Made by a program: the position numbers and the translations under genes. From Phragmites australis (taxonomy: Eukaryota > Streptophyta > Magnoliopsida > Poales > Poaceae), in contig NC_084921.1 of assembly GCF_958298935.1 (NCBI RefSeq), forward strand, positions 3,544,001-3,608,000: a DNA stretch of 64,000 nucleotides, in the 5' to 3' direction. Positions within the stretch are counted from its first letter, which is position 1, and every line of letters starts with the position of its first letter. Below the pieces are notes generated by a model. It ran no database searches. It was not told the origin of the DNA and was given only the letters and a program-made list of their open reading frames with translations. Shown here in pieces: positions 1 to 10,862 of this stretch.

Positions 1-376
1 ACATACATACACACATACATGCACACATACATGCACACATACATGCACACATACATGCACACATACATGCACACATACATGCACACATACATACATGCAC
101 ACATGCATACATGCACACATGCATACATACATACATACATACATACATACATACATACATACATACATACATACATACATACATACATACATACATACAT
201 ACATACATACATACATACATACATACATACATACATACATACATACATGTACACATACACACACATACCTACATACATACATATACACATACACTTATAC
301 ACCATACATACATACATACTTACATGTACACATACATACACACATACCTGGTACATATACATATACTTACATGTGA
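1..376. repeat. ACAT-type microsatellite with a 12-bp higher-order start
   Basis: The first ~120 bases repeat a 12-bp unit (ACATACATGCAC). The rest is nearly pure (CATA)n until about 248, after which it decays into CATA/CACA variants. Open frames across it are repeat translation only. Confidence 0.95.
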
Positions 377-584
377 TATAACTGCCTTAGAAGCTTTCCT
401 GCCTTGGCTAAAGCCATGACAATAGCGCTAATAGAATGCGCCCTTCACCCGCTTACGGCCGAAAAGCACGAGGGGGAGCCAGGGAGTCAGGGAGCTAAAA
501 GGCTTGATCAACCTGACACAGAATTACAGGACCGGTACAAGAATTGAGATCCACCATCTCCAGTCCTCGTAGGGGACTTCGGAC
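377..584. other. Unassigned spacer
   Basis: No gene or element end is recognised. A purine-rich run (agggggagccaggga, near 470) could be a decayed polypurine tract of the LTR-like region downstream, but no LTR start could be fixed. Confidence 0.3.
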
Positions 585-1254
585 GGCTCTGCCTCCATCA
601 AGCCCTGTTGCGTCCATCATTGAGGGGGTAGCAGACTGTCCCCCTCAGCATCGTCATCGACTACGCCTCTGGCCACCACAGGAGGCTCCGGACGGCTCTA
701 CCTCCTAGGAGCCCCACTACGCTTACTGCTAAGGGGGTAGCAGATTGCCCCCTTAGCCTCGTCGTTAACTATGCCTCTGGCCGCCACAGGAAGCTCCGGA
801 TGGCTCTACCTCCATCGAGCCCTGTCGCGTCCATTGTTGAGGGGGTAATGGACTGCCCCTTCAACCTCATCGTCGACCACGCCTCCGGCCGCTGTAGGGG
901 GCTTCAAATGGCGCTACCTCCATCGAGCCATGCCGCGTCCATTGCTGAGGGGGTAGCGGACTGCCCCTTCAGCCTCGTCTTTGACCACGCCTCCGGCCGT
1001 CGTAGGGGGCTCTGGATGGCTCTACCTCCATCGAGCCCTACCGCGTCCATAGCTGAGGTGGTAGCAGACTACCCCCCTCAGCCTCGTCATCGACTACGCC
1101 TCTGGTCACCGCAGGAGGCTCCGAACGGATCTACCTCTATCGCCCTGCCGTGTCCATTGTTGAGGGGGTAGCGGACTGCCCCTTCAGCCTCGTTGTTGGC
1201 CACGCCTCCGGTCACAGCAGGAGCCTCCGGACAGCTATGCCTCCATCAAGCCAT
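585..1254 (+). repeat. Tandem ~108-bp repeats, block 1
   Basis: About six imperfect units begin with CTACCTCCATCGAGCC-like sequence near 589, 698, 804, 913, 1021, 1131 and 1238, a period close to 108 bp (36 codons). Because the period is a multiple of three, a frame stays open through three units (800-1171) and repeats a MALPPSS-type motif. The frame has no flanking gene signals, so I treat it as non-coding. The repeats lie upstream of an LTR-like promoter and are probably part of a U3 region; block 2 continues beyond the nested solo LTR. Confidence 0.85.
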
Positions 1255-1259
1255 ACCGT

Positions 1260-2852
1260 TGTAGCGAAAATGGCCCTATTAGACCATGATTGTGATTTTG
1301 GTGATTAATGACAATATAGCCATTAGGACTAACATGTTTGTCTAGAATATATATTAGTAAGTCTCATGGATGCAATACATGAAAAATCCACCGAAACTGA
1401 GACAAAGTTTGGTTGAATTGAAAAAGGTTCCAGGAGGAATGACTTCACCGGATGGTCCGGTGTTCACATGGTTGAACACACCAGAGAATTATGTCCAGAG
1501 GTACTTGACCTCACCGGATGATCACCAATTATGCTCAGAGGAGGATACACACTGGAGCATTTCCACTAGAGAAGGTTGCAGCTATTGAAGATCGAAGGTC
1601 AACACGCCAAAAGGTACGGTGACGAAGAGAAGTGTACAGGACAATACACCGGACAATGAACAGTGCAAATACGAAGAAGAAGAAGACCCCATTAGATATC
1701 CGGTGATTGATTTGAACACACCAAAGGAATGCACCGGAGAATTATTGACAAGGGGGGGAATGCAGTGACCTCACCGGAAGGTCCTGTGTTCTGAAGATTT
1801 GTATACTGGACCATATTTTCCAGAGAGGGTTGCATTGGCTCGGATGGCTAAGATATACTCACCGAAAAGTCCGGTGATGAAGGTGGAGTATACACCGTAG
1901 TATCCAGTGTTTACAGAGGCTTGAGTGGGGTTCCAACGGCTAGTTTGTGAGAGTGTACTCACCGGATGATCCGGTGTTAGTACTACTGTTCTCACCGGAT
2001 CATCCGGTGTTAACAGCTTTTTAGAGCCGTTGGGTTAACGGCTAGTGCGTGAGTTTGAGGCTATAAATACCCCTCCACTCAGTCATTTGAGTGTGCTGAA
2101 GTCCAGAGAAGTTCATATACACCTGAGAAGACATTCAAGCCACCAAAGTGCTTAAAGTGATTATCCAAGGCGATTAAGCACAAGATTAGTGAGTGATTAG
2201 TACTTATAAGCCTAGAGAGTGTGTTGCTAGGTGATTGCTGCCTAGAGAGTGGATCAAGGAGTGATCCAACAGTGTACCTCTTGGTACGCTGGCACCTTGG
2301 AGTCTTGGTGACTCGCCAGCAAGCTTGTTGACCCTCCGACTTGGTGTGGAGCGGCGGTAAGACGATTGTGCGGAGACACGGCGACTCTTGCCTTTGTGGC
2401 TCAAGATCCGAAGTGATCACGGCGGCGAGGAACCGGAAGAGATGCTAGTTGTGAGACCTTGCCTTGGTGGCTTAGTGGCCTATCCGGGTGGAGGCCTTGT
2501 CTTTGTGACTCGGTGGCTCAAAGGTCGTGACTGGGTGCAGACCAGAGGCATATCCTTTGTGGAGCTCCAACGTGGACTAGGGGTGGCATTCATGCCATCG
2601 ATACCACGAGAAAAAAATCCTTGTGCCGAGTTTGCTCTCTCTACCTTATTTACATTTCCGCATTTACTTACCTGCAATTTACCTTCTTAGATAGGTTTGC
2701 AAGCGCTTTGATCGGTAGACTAAACACACTAGATAAATCTAGAGTATATTTAGATAGAAACTGATATAGTTATATCTTGTGTTGTTTTTGGAGCCAAAAT
2801 AGTTTTAAGTGTCCAAATTCACCCCCCTCTTAGGACGTCACCGATCCCTACA
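1260..2852 (+). mobile_element. Solo LTR (Copia-like) with 5-bp TSD
   Basis: The element starts TGTAGCG and ends CCCTACA, the TG...CA ends of an LTR. The flanking five bases are ACCGT (1255-1259) and ACCGC (2853-2857), a target duplication with one change; the interrupted repeat elsewhere reads ACCGCGTCC, which fits. No internal gag-pol or second LTR is present, so this is a solo LTR left by LTR-LTR recombination. It carries many near-palindromes of the form CACCGG-ATGATC-CCGGTG and a TATA box at 2062. The end (ATTCACCCCCCTC) resembles SIRE/Maximus-type grass Copia LTRs; that family assignment is inference. Confidence 0.88.
2062..2069 (+). promoter_or_regulatory. TATA box of the solo LTR
   Basis: TATAAATA followed by a C-rich stretch lies about half-way along the LTR, downstream of the clustered CCGGTG palindromes, as expected for the U3/R border. 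It indicates plus-strand transcription of the original element. Confidence 0.6.
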
Positions 2853-3190
2853 ACCGCGTCCATCACTAAGGGGGTAGTAGACTGCCCCCTCAGCCTCGTC
2901 ATCAGCTCCACCTCTGACTATCGCTGAGAAGGTCGTGGATTGCCTCCCTCGGCTCTGCCTCCATCGAGCCCTATCTCGTCCATCGCTAAAGGGGTAGCAG
3001 ACTGCCCCCCTCAGCCTCGTCGTCAGCTCCACCTCCGGCTATCGCTAAGGGGGTCGTGGATTGCCTCCCTCGGCTTTGCCTCCATCAAGCCCTATCGCAT
3101 CCATTGCTGAGGGGGTAGCAGATTGCCCCCCTTAACCTTGCCGCGACACTCTGACCGGCCTTGCCTCCGTCAAGCATCGTCGCGGGGCTC
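2853..3190 (+). repeat. Tandem repeats, block 2
   Basis: These units share the core 'CCATCGCTGAGGGGGTAGCAGACTG'-type sequence with block 1 but are spaced about 124 bp and carry an extra CGTGGATTGCCTCCC segment, so they form a second subtype. The block is the continuation of block 1 past the nested solo LTR. Confidence 0.8.
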
Positions 3191-3299
3191 CGAACCATGC
3201 CACCTCCATCGAAACTTGTCTTTGCCACTTGTGGCCATCGCTGAGGGGTTTTGTAAGGACAGGAAGCTGTTCGGGATATCCTAACTCTAAGGTGGGGTT

Positions 3300-3733
3300 G
3301 GAGCTAGTAATTTCCCCTGTCCCTTCTCTGAGGTGGTTGATTGTAACACAATATCTTAGGGGCATGCTGGTAATTTCCCCTATCCCTTCTCTGAGGTGGT
3401 TGATTGTAACACAATATCTTAGGGGCATGCTGGTAATTTCCTCTGCCCTTCTCTCTATAAATAAGCCCTCAATGGGCAAGAGAGGGGGACCCCCCCCCAG
3501 AGGTTTTGCCCATTACACTGGCTTCGCTTCTCTCGCTCTCTCCTTTTGGCCCACTGTTCATCTCTAAGCTTGAGCCTCCTCTTATGAGTGGGGCTCTCGC
3601 GTTTTTCCCATTACACTGGCTTCACTTCTCTCGCTCTCTCCTTTTGGCCCACTGTTCATCTCTAAGCTTGAGCCTCCTTTTATGAGTGGGGCTCTCGCTG
3701 TATCTGTTCGAGGCATGCTTTTGTGCCTCAACA
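3300..3733 (+). mobile_element. 3' part of an LTR: promoter, R/U5-like region with direct duplications
   Basis: Contains a 63-bp tandem duplication (second copy begins near 3370), a TATAAATAA box, then a 98-bp tandem duplication (3511 and 3609 mark equivalent bases) with the phrase TTACACTGGCTTC, and ends GCCTCAACA. This is how a Gypsy-type LTR promoter and U5 would look. No LTR start or target duplication could be fixed, so the extent is uncertain; the tandem blocks upstream are probably its U3. Confidence 0.55.
3456..3464 (+). promoter_or_regulatory. TATA box
   Basis: TATAAATAA lies 50 bases upstream of the first copy of the 98-bp duplication. It is the most likely core promoter of the surrounding LTR-like sequence. 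Confidence 0.55.
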
Positions 3734-4189
3734 ATCTCATTCATCAGACCAAACACTTTTAAATGAACATTCGACATTGCAAAGTAAATAAATAAAAGGG
3801 TACAAATGCCCCTATGCGACCAATGGGTGACAAGGTACAAAACGATGCCTTCACGCCTTGCCGATGGCGGTTGATGTTGAGCTTGGGCAGTGCCAAGGTG
3901 CGATAGTACTTGTGCTGACTGCCCTCATGTGGAATGGGAATTGATGGTTAGAGAATAGAGAAGGGATGAAGATTGGGTAGCGTCGATGTGTGCCTACATG
4001 CGACTGGCGAGGGGAGCTTTTTTTCTTCTTTTTCCTTTTTTTCTAATGGGTTGGGCCGCTGGGCTATCAACTATGGAAATTTTGGCAAAAGCTAAGGGTA
4101 GTCATGGGCCTACCCGGGCTACCCGTTGGCTCCGCCCATGGCCATGGCCACAGACTTTTTGAGCTTACTTGTGAGGGCAAATACAACTT
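3734..4189. other. Spacer, nothing recognised
   Basis: No coding or structural signal stood out. A T-rich tract lies near 4020-4045. Confidence 0.4.
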
Positions 4190-4913
4190 GCATGTGTAGT
4201 TGTCTACACTTGTCACTGCTACGGTACCGCTCATCACTGCTGGTTCAAAAACTACATTATTGACAGTTTTTAAATTGGCCGTGATTAAGTGGCAATGATA
4301 ATCATGGATTATCACTACTGATTTGTGGCTTCGACCGGTAGTGATAGTTTGTATCACTACCGGTTCCATCTATGAACTGGTAATGACACAATCTTGCCAA
4401 AAAAAATTAGAATTGAAACTACCATGCCATAATTAATTAAACTTTATATTATTAAACCATAATCATTGTTTTTAATCACACCACTAACTAAACCCTAACT
4501 AGCAATCGTCGATGTACTACCAAAACAAACGACGAGGCCACGCACGTAAAAGGACCCTAAAACTTTTGGGTCACCGTCGTTGCAAAAGAATCACTGCACC
4601 CGCCGTGTTCCTACATGTACTACGGCCAGTTGGATTCGGCCACGATGAAGAAGTAGTAGTAGTCGTCATCCTCCTCCTCTTCCTCCTCCTAATCCTCCTC
4701 CTCCTCTTCCCCTTCACTCTGGCGCCTCATCGGCTTCGGTTCATCAATGAAGAAGTCCCAGACTTCATCATCGGAGGGAGACCTCGCCGATCCAGAGTCC
4801 AAAGCTTCATCGTCGGACAAAGGCACGGGGTGGGTGGTGTGACCGGAGATGGTGGTGCCAAGCGGTGGAGTGGCCGGAGACAAAGATGATGGTGGAGTTT
4901 CCATCGTGGTGAT

Positions 4914-4954
<41 letters not shown>

Positions 4955-5356
4955 AGGGAGGGAGGGAGGCTAGGAGCTGAGCGATCAGAGGTCGCGATTG
5001 ATAAGGCTTTCAGGAGAAGCTAAACAGGCAAAGCGTGAAAGCCATACTGATAGTGGGCTATAACTATCGGTTCATAACTCCAACCGGCAGTGATAGCTAC
5101 TATCACTGTCGGTTGTTAATGGTATGGCTTTTTATGCGCTGGTATCATTGTTGATTTTTGTTATGAATCGGTAGTGTTGTATCTTTGCCGGTTCATAACA
5201 AGAACCAACATTGATAATGATTATCACTGTCGGTTCTTGATACCTCGGCTCTTTATGTCATGATTGAGCTTATGAACCGGCAATAATGGTTTATCACCTC
5301 CGATTATAACTGAACCGGCAGTAATAAGAGGGCATGGATAACCCTTTCTATAGTAG
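4190..5356. mobile_element. Non-autonomous DNA transposon with subterminal inverted repeats (CACTA-like)
   Basis: Both flanks are built from short inverted repeats around ACCGGTAGTGATA / TATCACTACCGGT (4210-4390 and 5040-5330), typical of subterminal repeats in grass CACTA-type elements. The right end reads CCCTTTCTATAGTAG. The matching left terminus was not found, so limits are approximate. The interior (4500-4970) is more GC-rich and may be captured host DNA, but I recognise no gene. No transposase is present. Confidence 0.5.
4916..4970. repeat. (AG)n microsatellite followed by G-rich tract
   Basis: About 30 bases of AG repeat run into GGGGGGGGGAGGGAGGGAGG. This lies inside the preceding DNA element. 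Confidence 0.9.
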
Positions 5357-5642
5357 TATGTGGTCCCATCAGAACCCGCATGTATGTACTACCACTTCTA
5401 TTTCCTTTTAGGGCAAGTGTAATATTTGAGAGTTTTCACAACTTGTGATGCTAAAATATCACTAGAAAGGATAAGTATATGATCATTTCATTACATTTTA
5501 AGTTCAGATGGATTTCGACAATTAGTATTTCCGCATTTCTTTGGTGTAATATTTTTTTGACGATTACAAGGGTTTTTTTGGCTAAAATGTTAGCTAGGGT
5601 AAGTATATGATCGTTTCCTTTTTGAGGGGTAGTATTTCCTTG
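5357..5642. other. AT-rich spacer
   Basis: Two related phrases (GGATAAGTATATGATCATTTC near 5469 and GGTAAGTATATGATCGTTTCC near 5598) show a diverged duplication about 130 bases apart. Nothing else recognised. Confidence 0.35.
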
Positions 5643-6535
5643 TTATGAGAACCTTATTTTAGGGGTAGTATTGGACCCTGGATTGAAGCAGAACCAGGGA
5701 CCGGTGGGCATGGGCGCCGAAGGCCCCGAGTTGCCGCCATAGTTGTTCCTGGGAGGTCCACCGCCGCCCTTCGTCTTTCTTTTGCCCTTGTACTTGCTGG
5801 CAGAAGAGTCCGAACCGCGGTAGTCTGAACCACGGCAGTTGGAGCCGGTACACTGCAGCGCGCGGGGGGGGGGGCGTTGGAGAGAAGCGCTGTGGTAGCG
5901 GGGGCCTTTGCTGAGTGCGCGAGGCACGTCTCCTCGGCGAGGAGCATCGAGCGCGCCTTGGGAAAGGACGGCAGCGTTGTCGACATGGAGATGAAGGAGG
6001 CGGCCTAAGACAGCCACGGGTTGAGATCGCGTAAGATGTTGAGGATGAGGAGGCGGTCATCGACGGCGGAACCCGCATCGCGGAGGGTATTGGCGAGTCT
6101 CTTCTGTTCCTTACAGTAGGCAGTGATGGAGAGGTCTCCCTGTTGAAGACCGTGGAATTCTTGAAGGAGAACAATGGAGTGGCTCTCCTTGTTGTCGCAG
6201 AAGAGGTCTTCGGTAGCCACCCAAAGGGCACGAGCAGTCATGCCAGTGGTGAGGATGATGTCGAGGGTGTCGGAGCTGATGGAGCCGTACATGGCGGAGA
6301 GGATGGTGCAATCGTCTTGGACCCAGACGGGGTCGTTGGGAGCAGCAGCGACGGAGCCATCAACATGGTGGAGCAGTCCGTGACGACCAAGGAGGGCATG
6401 AAGGAAGATGTTCCACTTCGATAAGTTGCCGGCGTCGAAGTCGAGGACCGGGAGCGGCGCACGACTTGCTCCGGCGAGCCTAACAGCGCCTGAGATGGAC
6501 AGAGGTGCAAGAGCACTGGTGGACTGAGTCGCCAT
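5643..6535 (-). pseudogene. Copia retrotransposon gag, broken
   Basis: The N-terminal 176 residues are a Copia-type Gag (UBN2-like): a start MATQSTSALAPLSISGAVRL, then KWNIFLHALLGRHGLLHHVDG, LWVATEDLF and FHGLQQGDLSITAYC blocks. These match the family pattern of a W-x-x-F-x-x-LL-x-x-GL region followed by a 'L..L.QG..SV.EY' region. An in-frame TAG interrupts it at 6005-6007, the same frame then continues for about 110 codons, and a frame change is needed at an 11-G run (5864-5874) to reach the basic KYKGKRKTKGGGG tail. No protease, integrase or RT follows, so the element is truncated. It lies just downstream of a matching primer-binding site and LTR. Confidence 0.8.
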
Positions 6536-6615
6536 AGGGGGTAGCTGGAGGTGGGAACCGGCGGCAAAGGATACCAGCGGTGGTGCTTAGGTGGGAGAAG
6601 GCTAGGAAAGAAATC

Positions 6616-6624
6616 CTGATACCA
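6616..6624 (-). promoter_or_regulatory. Retrotransposon primer-binding site (initiator-Met tRNA)
   Basis: On the minus strand TGGTATCAG starts immediately after the LTR's terminal CA. It matches the 3' end of plant initiator tRNA-Met, the usual primer for Copia elements. Confidence 0.8.
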
Positions 6625-6832
6625 TGAAAGAGTGCAGTGGAGAGAAGTTTTGGGGGAAGCCACACACGGCAAGGAGCCGGGATTCCATTTTTATATAGCT
6701 AAGAGAGCAATTACAGGATACAAGGATCTGTACCATCTATCTATAGAAATATAATGATCTCTAGGATCAATTACAGGGAAACAATAATCTCTAGGATATG
6801 CACAAGATAGGAAACAAATAATCTTTCTAACA
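6625..6832 (-). mobile_element. Short Copia LTR (208 bp)
   Basis: On the minus strand it begins TGTTAGAAAG and ends CACTCTTTCA, TG...CA ends with a short inverted repeat (TGTTAGAAAG / CTTTCA). A TATATAAAAA box lies at about 6690-6698. It abuts the primer-binding site and is followed by gag, so this is the 5' LTR of a truncated element. The second LTR is not in the window. Confidence 0.85.
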
Positions 6833-8849
6833 CATATGTTACACGAGTATAAAGGCTTTATGTAAAGCACTGTCTTGCCAGTTGATCGGATCAATTGGAA
6901 TCCAATGAACAAAAGAAATATAAGGGATTAAACTGTATTAAAAAATCCTCCACCAAAACAATCAAGTAAAAAACAAAATTCATTTTACACATTTTGTTCA
7001 CTGTTCAACAAAACCAAAATCCAATCTGGTCCCCTGGCCTGACAAGGTTTCTATACATAGGGCACAATAATAGACTCCAATGGTCTAGTTCCCCCATTTG
7101 GCGAGTGAGATCGGGGCCGACCAAAATGTGATTTGGACACCCTCCCCCAGCAGGAGATCTCGTCCTGATCTCCCCAAAGCTTTTTCAGTGCCCCGTTCGG
7201 GCACCCCTCTCGGATTGGCAACGCGCGCAGCTCCTTTCTGCCCCCTCTTTTAGGCTCTCTCTCCTGCAACCACTTGCAGCGATCAGTTCAGAGAATCCTT
7301 GAATCCATTCACTGCACGAGGTGCATGTGAACGACCTACCGCAATTTATCAGGGGGATTTGAGCGCAGATATGGTTGAGCGCAGATCATGAACAGGTTGA
7401 TGGGATCGATGCATGCTTGCTTGCCACGAGACATGTATGCCTGTGTTCGTGCATCTTTGCTTCGTTCTGTTACGTGTGTTGGACCTTGTTCTCAAAATCT
7501 AGTGAGCTAGTGGTGATACTGATACACATGGCCATATGGGTCAGTGGTTCCGTGTTGAAATCCCTTGATTGACAAGTTGTTGGAAGCTGCAAGTAGGGAG
7601 TTGTGCTATTCACCATCTCGGAAAAAAATGGGTGTCGTGCTATTTTTTGTTGCAGTATTGTTCGACTTCAATACGTAGGGGCATAGTTTCGATCAAGATG
7701 CAATGCATTTGGGAGAGTTGTATGTACCTGCATACAGTTATTTCTGGCACAATCGTAGCTAGCTACTGCCTTAAGCAATGTTGAGATCGATGTGGCATGT
7801 GGTCCAAGGCAAGCTCATGAGATATCCATGGCCCGTATAGTTGCACGATGACGATGCACGCCATGGCTAGCTCTTCAATCCCCCCTTTTTTTCTCATGAT
7901 ATTCGCGTTAAGAGTTACTATTTCCAGTGTCCATAATGCCACGCTCCTTTTGCGTCAGCGATCCAATTACAATTGGACAACTCACATGCCTATGTATAGC
8001 TCATAGAAGTTATAACACATTCATCTGCTAATGTTTCAATCAGCGGTACTAGAAAATCTGGATAGCTCAACCACATCGGTCTAAAGCCTGTAGATTCAGA
8101 CAAATTAAGAAGCACGAGTAGTCCAGCCTCAGTCACAGTAAGTGTAAGTCTTTTTCACGAGACACACATCGGTTGAGATCTTGTCAGGATTTCAATATAA
8201 ACGGACTATATATTTCAGAATCACAGTAGACGCAATGTCGTTATCTAATAGTACATGTCACACAAATTAGTCGAGATCAGATCAGCACATGTATCCTACG
8301 TATGGCCAGTACTGGTTCCAAAGTGAAAAGAACATTAAGGGCATGTACACATAGCATAGTGCCATGGCAAAGAAGATAAACCCAATCCAATGGAGCTAAA
8401 GCAAGATCAGTTTCAGTACGATGCAAGCAAGATTGATTCAGGCGAGGAGGAAAGAGTAGGTCCATCTTTTATTTTGGACGTGGCACCTCAATCTCCCGTG
8501 TCACCTTACGTATATCTAACAACCATATCTTTCTCGTGTCCACCTCAGGAGCGACCGTAAGAGGGAAGAGAACAGAGTGCTTCTTCCCAGCTAACAGATA
8601 GGCCATGGTCCAGCCTAGCTCAGCGCAAGCTAAAACCAAACTGCCCTCCGATCCGATCGATGGGACGGCCAGGAAACAGGTCCATCTCATGGATGCGCCG
8701 GCCGGAGTACGCGGGTGTGATCTTGAGCTTTGCGGCAAGTTTACGTGGGGCATGGCCGTCCTTCTCCGGTGGGTGGTGGAGCGATTTAGCCGGTGGATAG
8801 AGGAGGGAGGCGTTGGGATGTCGGCCGGGTGAGTCATGGTGCATGCATA
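6833..8849. other. Spacer without a recognisable gene
   Basis: Several short frames (for example plus 7375-7572 and minus 8469-8852) have no recognisable domain. 7050-7270 is GC-rich and 7400-7800 resembles a UTR-like mixed sequence, but nothing here supports a gene call. Confidence 0.35.
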
Positions 8850-10230
8850 CACTACTGTAAAAAGTAATAAAAGTGTTAGTTGGAAAACAGGTATTATTAT
8901 TTTTCAACCGGCACTCTTTGAGTTCAGAACCGACACTGAAAGTTCTTTTCAGTGTCAGTTCATGCTTCAAATTGGCATTGAAACAAGTTTCTAGCCAAAA
9001 ATAAATAAAGAGACGGCTCGGTTGCCGCTCCTGCTGCCGCCACTGCCATCGTGCTCCTTCTGCCGTGACCGCCGCAGCATATGCTCAAATCAACTCATCT
9101 CATTCATGTTACTTTGAACATTTCAGTACTCATCTCATGCATCTTAACTCAAGAACATTTTGTGGTCAGTATGTAAACTGGACAACACATGTATGCAGTA
9201 CTTATCGCATCTCCTCTCAACTCAAGTACACAACAAAAGAACAAATCAACTGGACGAATCTCATGCATGCAGGACTTGGAGGGCTCTGGGTCATCGTCGT
9301 GCCTATGGAGCTCTAGCCTCTGCACGCTGGACCTTCGGCCTCCACACGTGGGACCTCCAGGAGGTGGTAGCTGCCCACTAGAGCCTCTGCCGGCCGTCGT
9401 GGCTGGGGCTGCAGTCGCGCCCGGTGCTGCAGACACCAAGGTGGAACCTCGGTATGGCGACATGGTTGACGGTGGATGCGCACGTCCTGTGCCATGAACC
9501 TTAGCACGACGGACACCCGGTGCAGCCTGGCCCTCTGTCCTCCACGCCTGATGCTCAGGAGGGGCCTTCAGCACGTGGTCAACGGCCGCTTTCGCGCTGG
9601 ATCCCGCTGCTCTCGAGCCGGATCCCGCCACCCCACGCGATGACCAGTGATGAGGGATGGAGAGGGGAGGAGGCCGGTGGGGAGGGGGCGGCGGTGGGAG
9701 GGAGAAGGAGATGGGGAGGGGAGGAGGCCGGGGAGGGGACAAAGTACGATAAAGAGAGGAGAGATAGAGATATGACAGGGGCGGTGGGGAACGAGAGAGA
9801 GAGGAGAGTTCAAGATACTACCGGACTTGAGCAGAGAAAAATATTTGGATGAGCCGGACTTGATCGAGCCAAAATCAAATTATTGAAACAAAATTTCAGA
9901 TCCATAGAGACTATCAATACTGATTATGATTAGAACCAATACTGATAATTTGATCTGGACGTTTGGTCGAGCCAAAATTAAAATAGATTAAAATTTTGGG
10001 TCTAGATAAACTACAATACTGGTTATAATTAGAACCGGCACTAATAGTACGTATCAGTACTGTTTCGTGTTACAAATCAGTACCAATACGGATTTTCAGT
10101 GCCTGTTTTTAGCGGCTCTATCACTGTTCAAACACGGGAGGTTAAAAACTAACATTGATATACTTTTAATAACAGTTACTGTATAATCGACATTGATGTG
10201 CTGCTAGTTTTGATCGGTTACTGATAGTAC
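8850..10230. mobile_element. CACTA-like non-autonomous element
   Basis: The left edge is CACTACTGTAAAAAG, a CACTA terminus. Inverted ACCGGCACT / CAGTGTCAGTT motifs follow (8905-8980) and recur at 9900-10230 (for example AACCGGCACTAATAG near 10032). The right terminus is not preserved. A GC-rich interior (9270-9740) carries open frames on both strands but no recognised domain, and no transposase is present. Confidence 0.5.
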
Positions 10231-10778
10231 CAGTCAGAAAGGCGGGACGCACAGGTGGAGCTTCGAAGAAGATTCACCAAGATCGTCTGACTCCATCGCG
10301 ATCCACAGCTAGCTCGCTGCTATCTTCGATTGCTTCCCGACCCGATCTCGCACACATGCATGCGCTGCTCTCTAGCGCGCGGGAGCGTGGCCGGTCATGC
10401 GTGGCGACTTCTTTCGCGCGCGTCGTGTGTCACCTTCCCCGTCCGGAGCCGAATCCTTCCCCTGCGTACCGAGCTTCAACTTGCCTGGATCTCTCGTGAT
10501 CGCGTACGTCGTTTGCACACGGATACGCTCATGATTAATTTGTTGCAGGTTTAATTTGCACTTGAGAAGAACTCAATGACTGACATTGCTCGAGCGTGTA
10601 CCGCACGAGCTCTACTTCAAGCTTTAGTTGGAGTAGTTCCTGGCCGCAGATTAAGTAAAACGTGAAACCGATCGATCTTGCAGTGCCAAATTAAGTGTCA
10701 GTTAATTGGTACATACAGTAATCAGACGTACGTAGCAAACTTCTCCCTGTGGCGAGTGTTGACTGTTGAGTAAGCTCA

Positions 10779-10780
<2 letters not shown>
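10231..10780. other. Spacer, nothing recognised
   Basis: GC-mixed sequence with GCGCGC-rich patches near 10370-10420. No gene structure could be supported. Confidence 0.3.
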
Positions 10781-10846
<66 letters not shown>

Positions 10847-10862
10847 GTGTGTGTGTGTGTGT
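10781..10862. repeat. (AC)n(AT)n(GT)n compound microsatellite
   Basis: About 56 bases of AC are followed by about 10 of AT and 16 of GT. AC and GT are reverse complements, so the tract can fold into a long hairpin with an AT centre. Confidence 0.95.

Noticed and set aside
19..419. Overlapping His/Thr/Tyr-rich open frames
   Set aside because: Pure translation of the tetranucleotide microsatellite.
800..1171. 123-codon frame with 36-residue repeats
   Set aside because: Arises from a tandem repeat whose period happens to be divisible by three; no start context, promoter or known domain.
9149..9742. 197-codon minus-strand frame
   Set aside because: Low-complexity Pro/Ser sequence in a GC-rich element interior, with equally long frames on the other strand.
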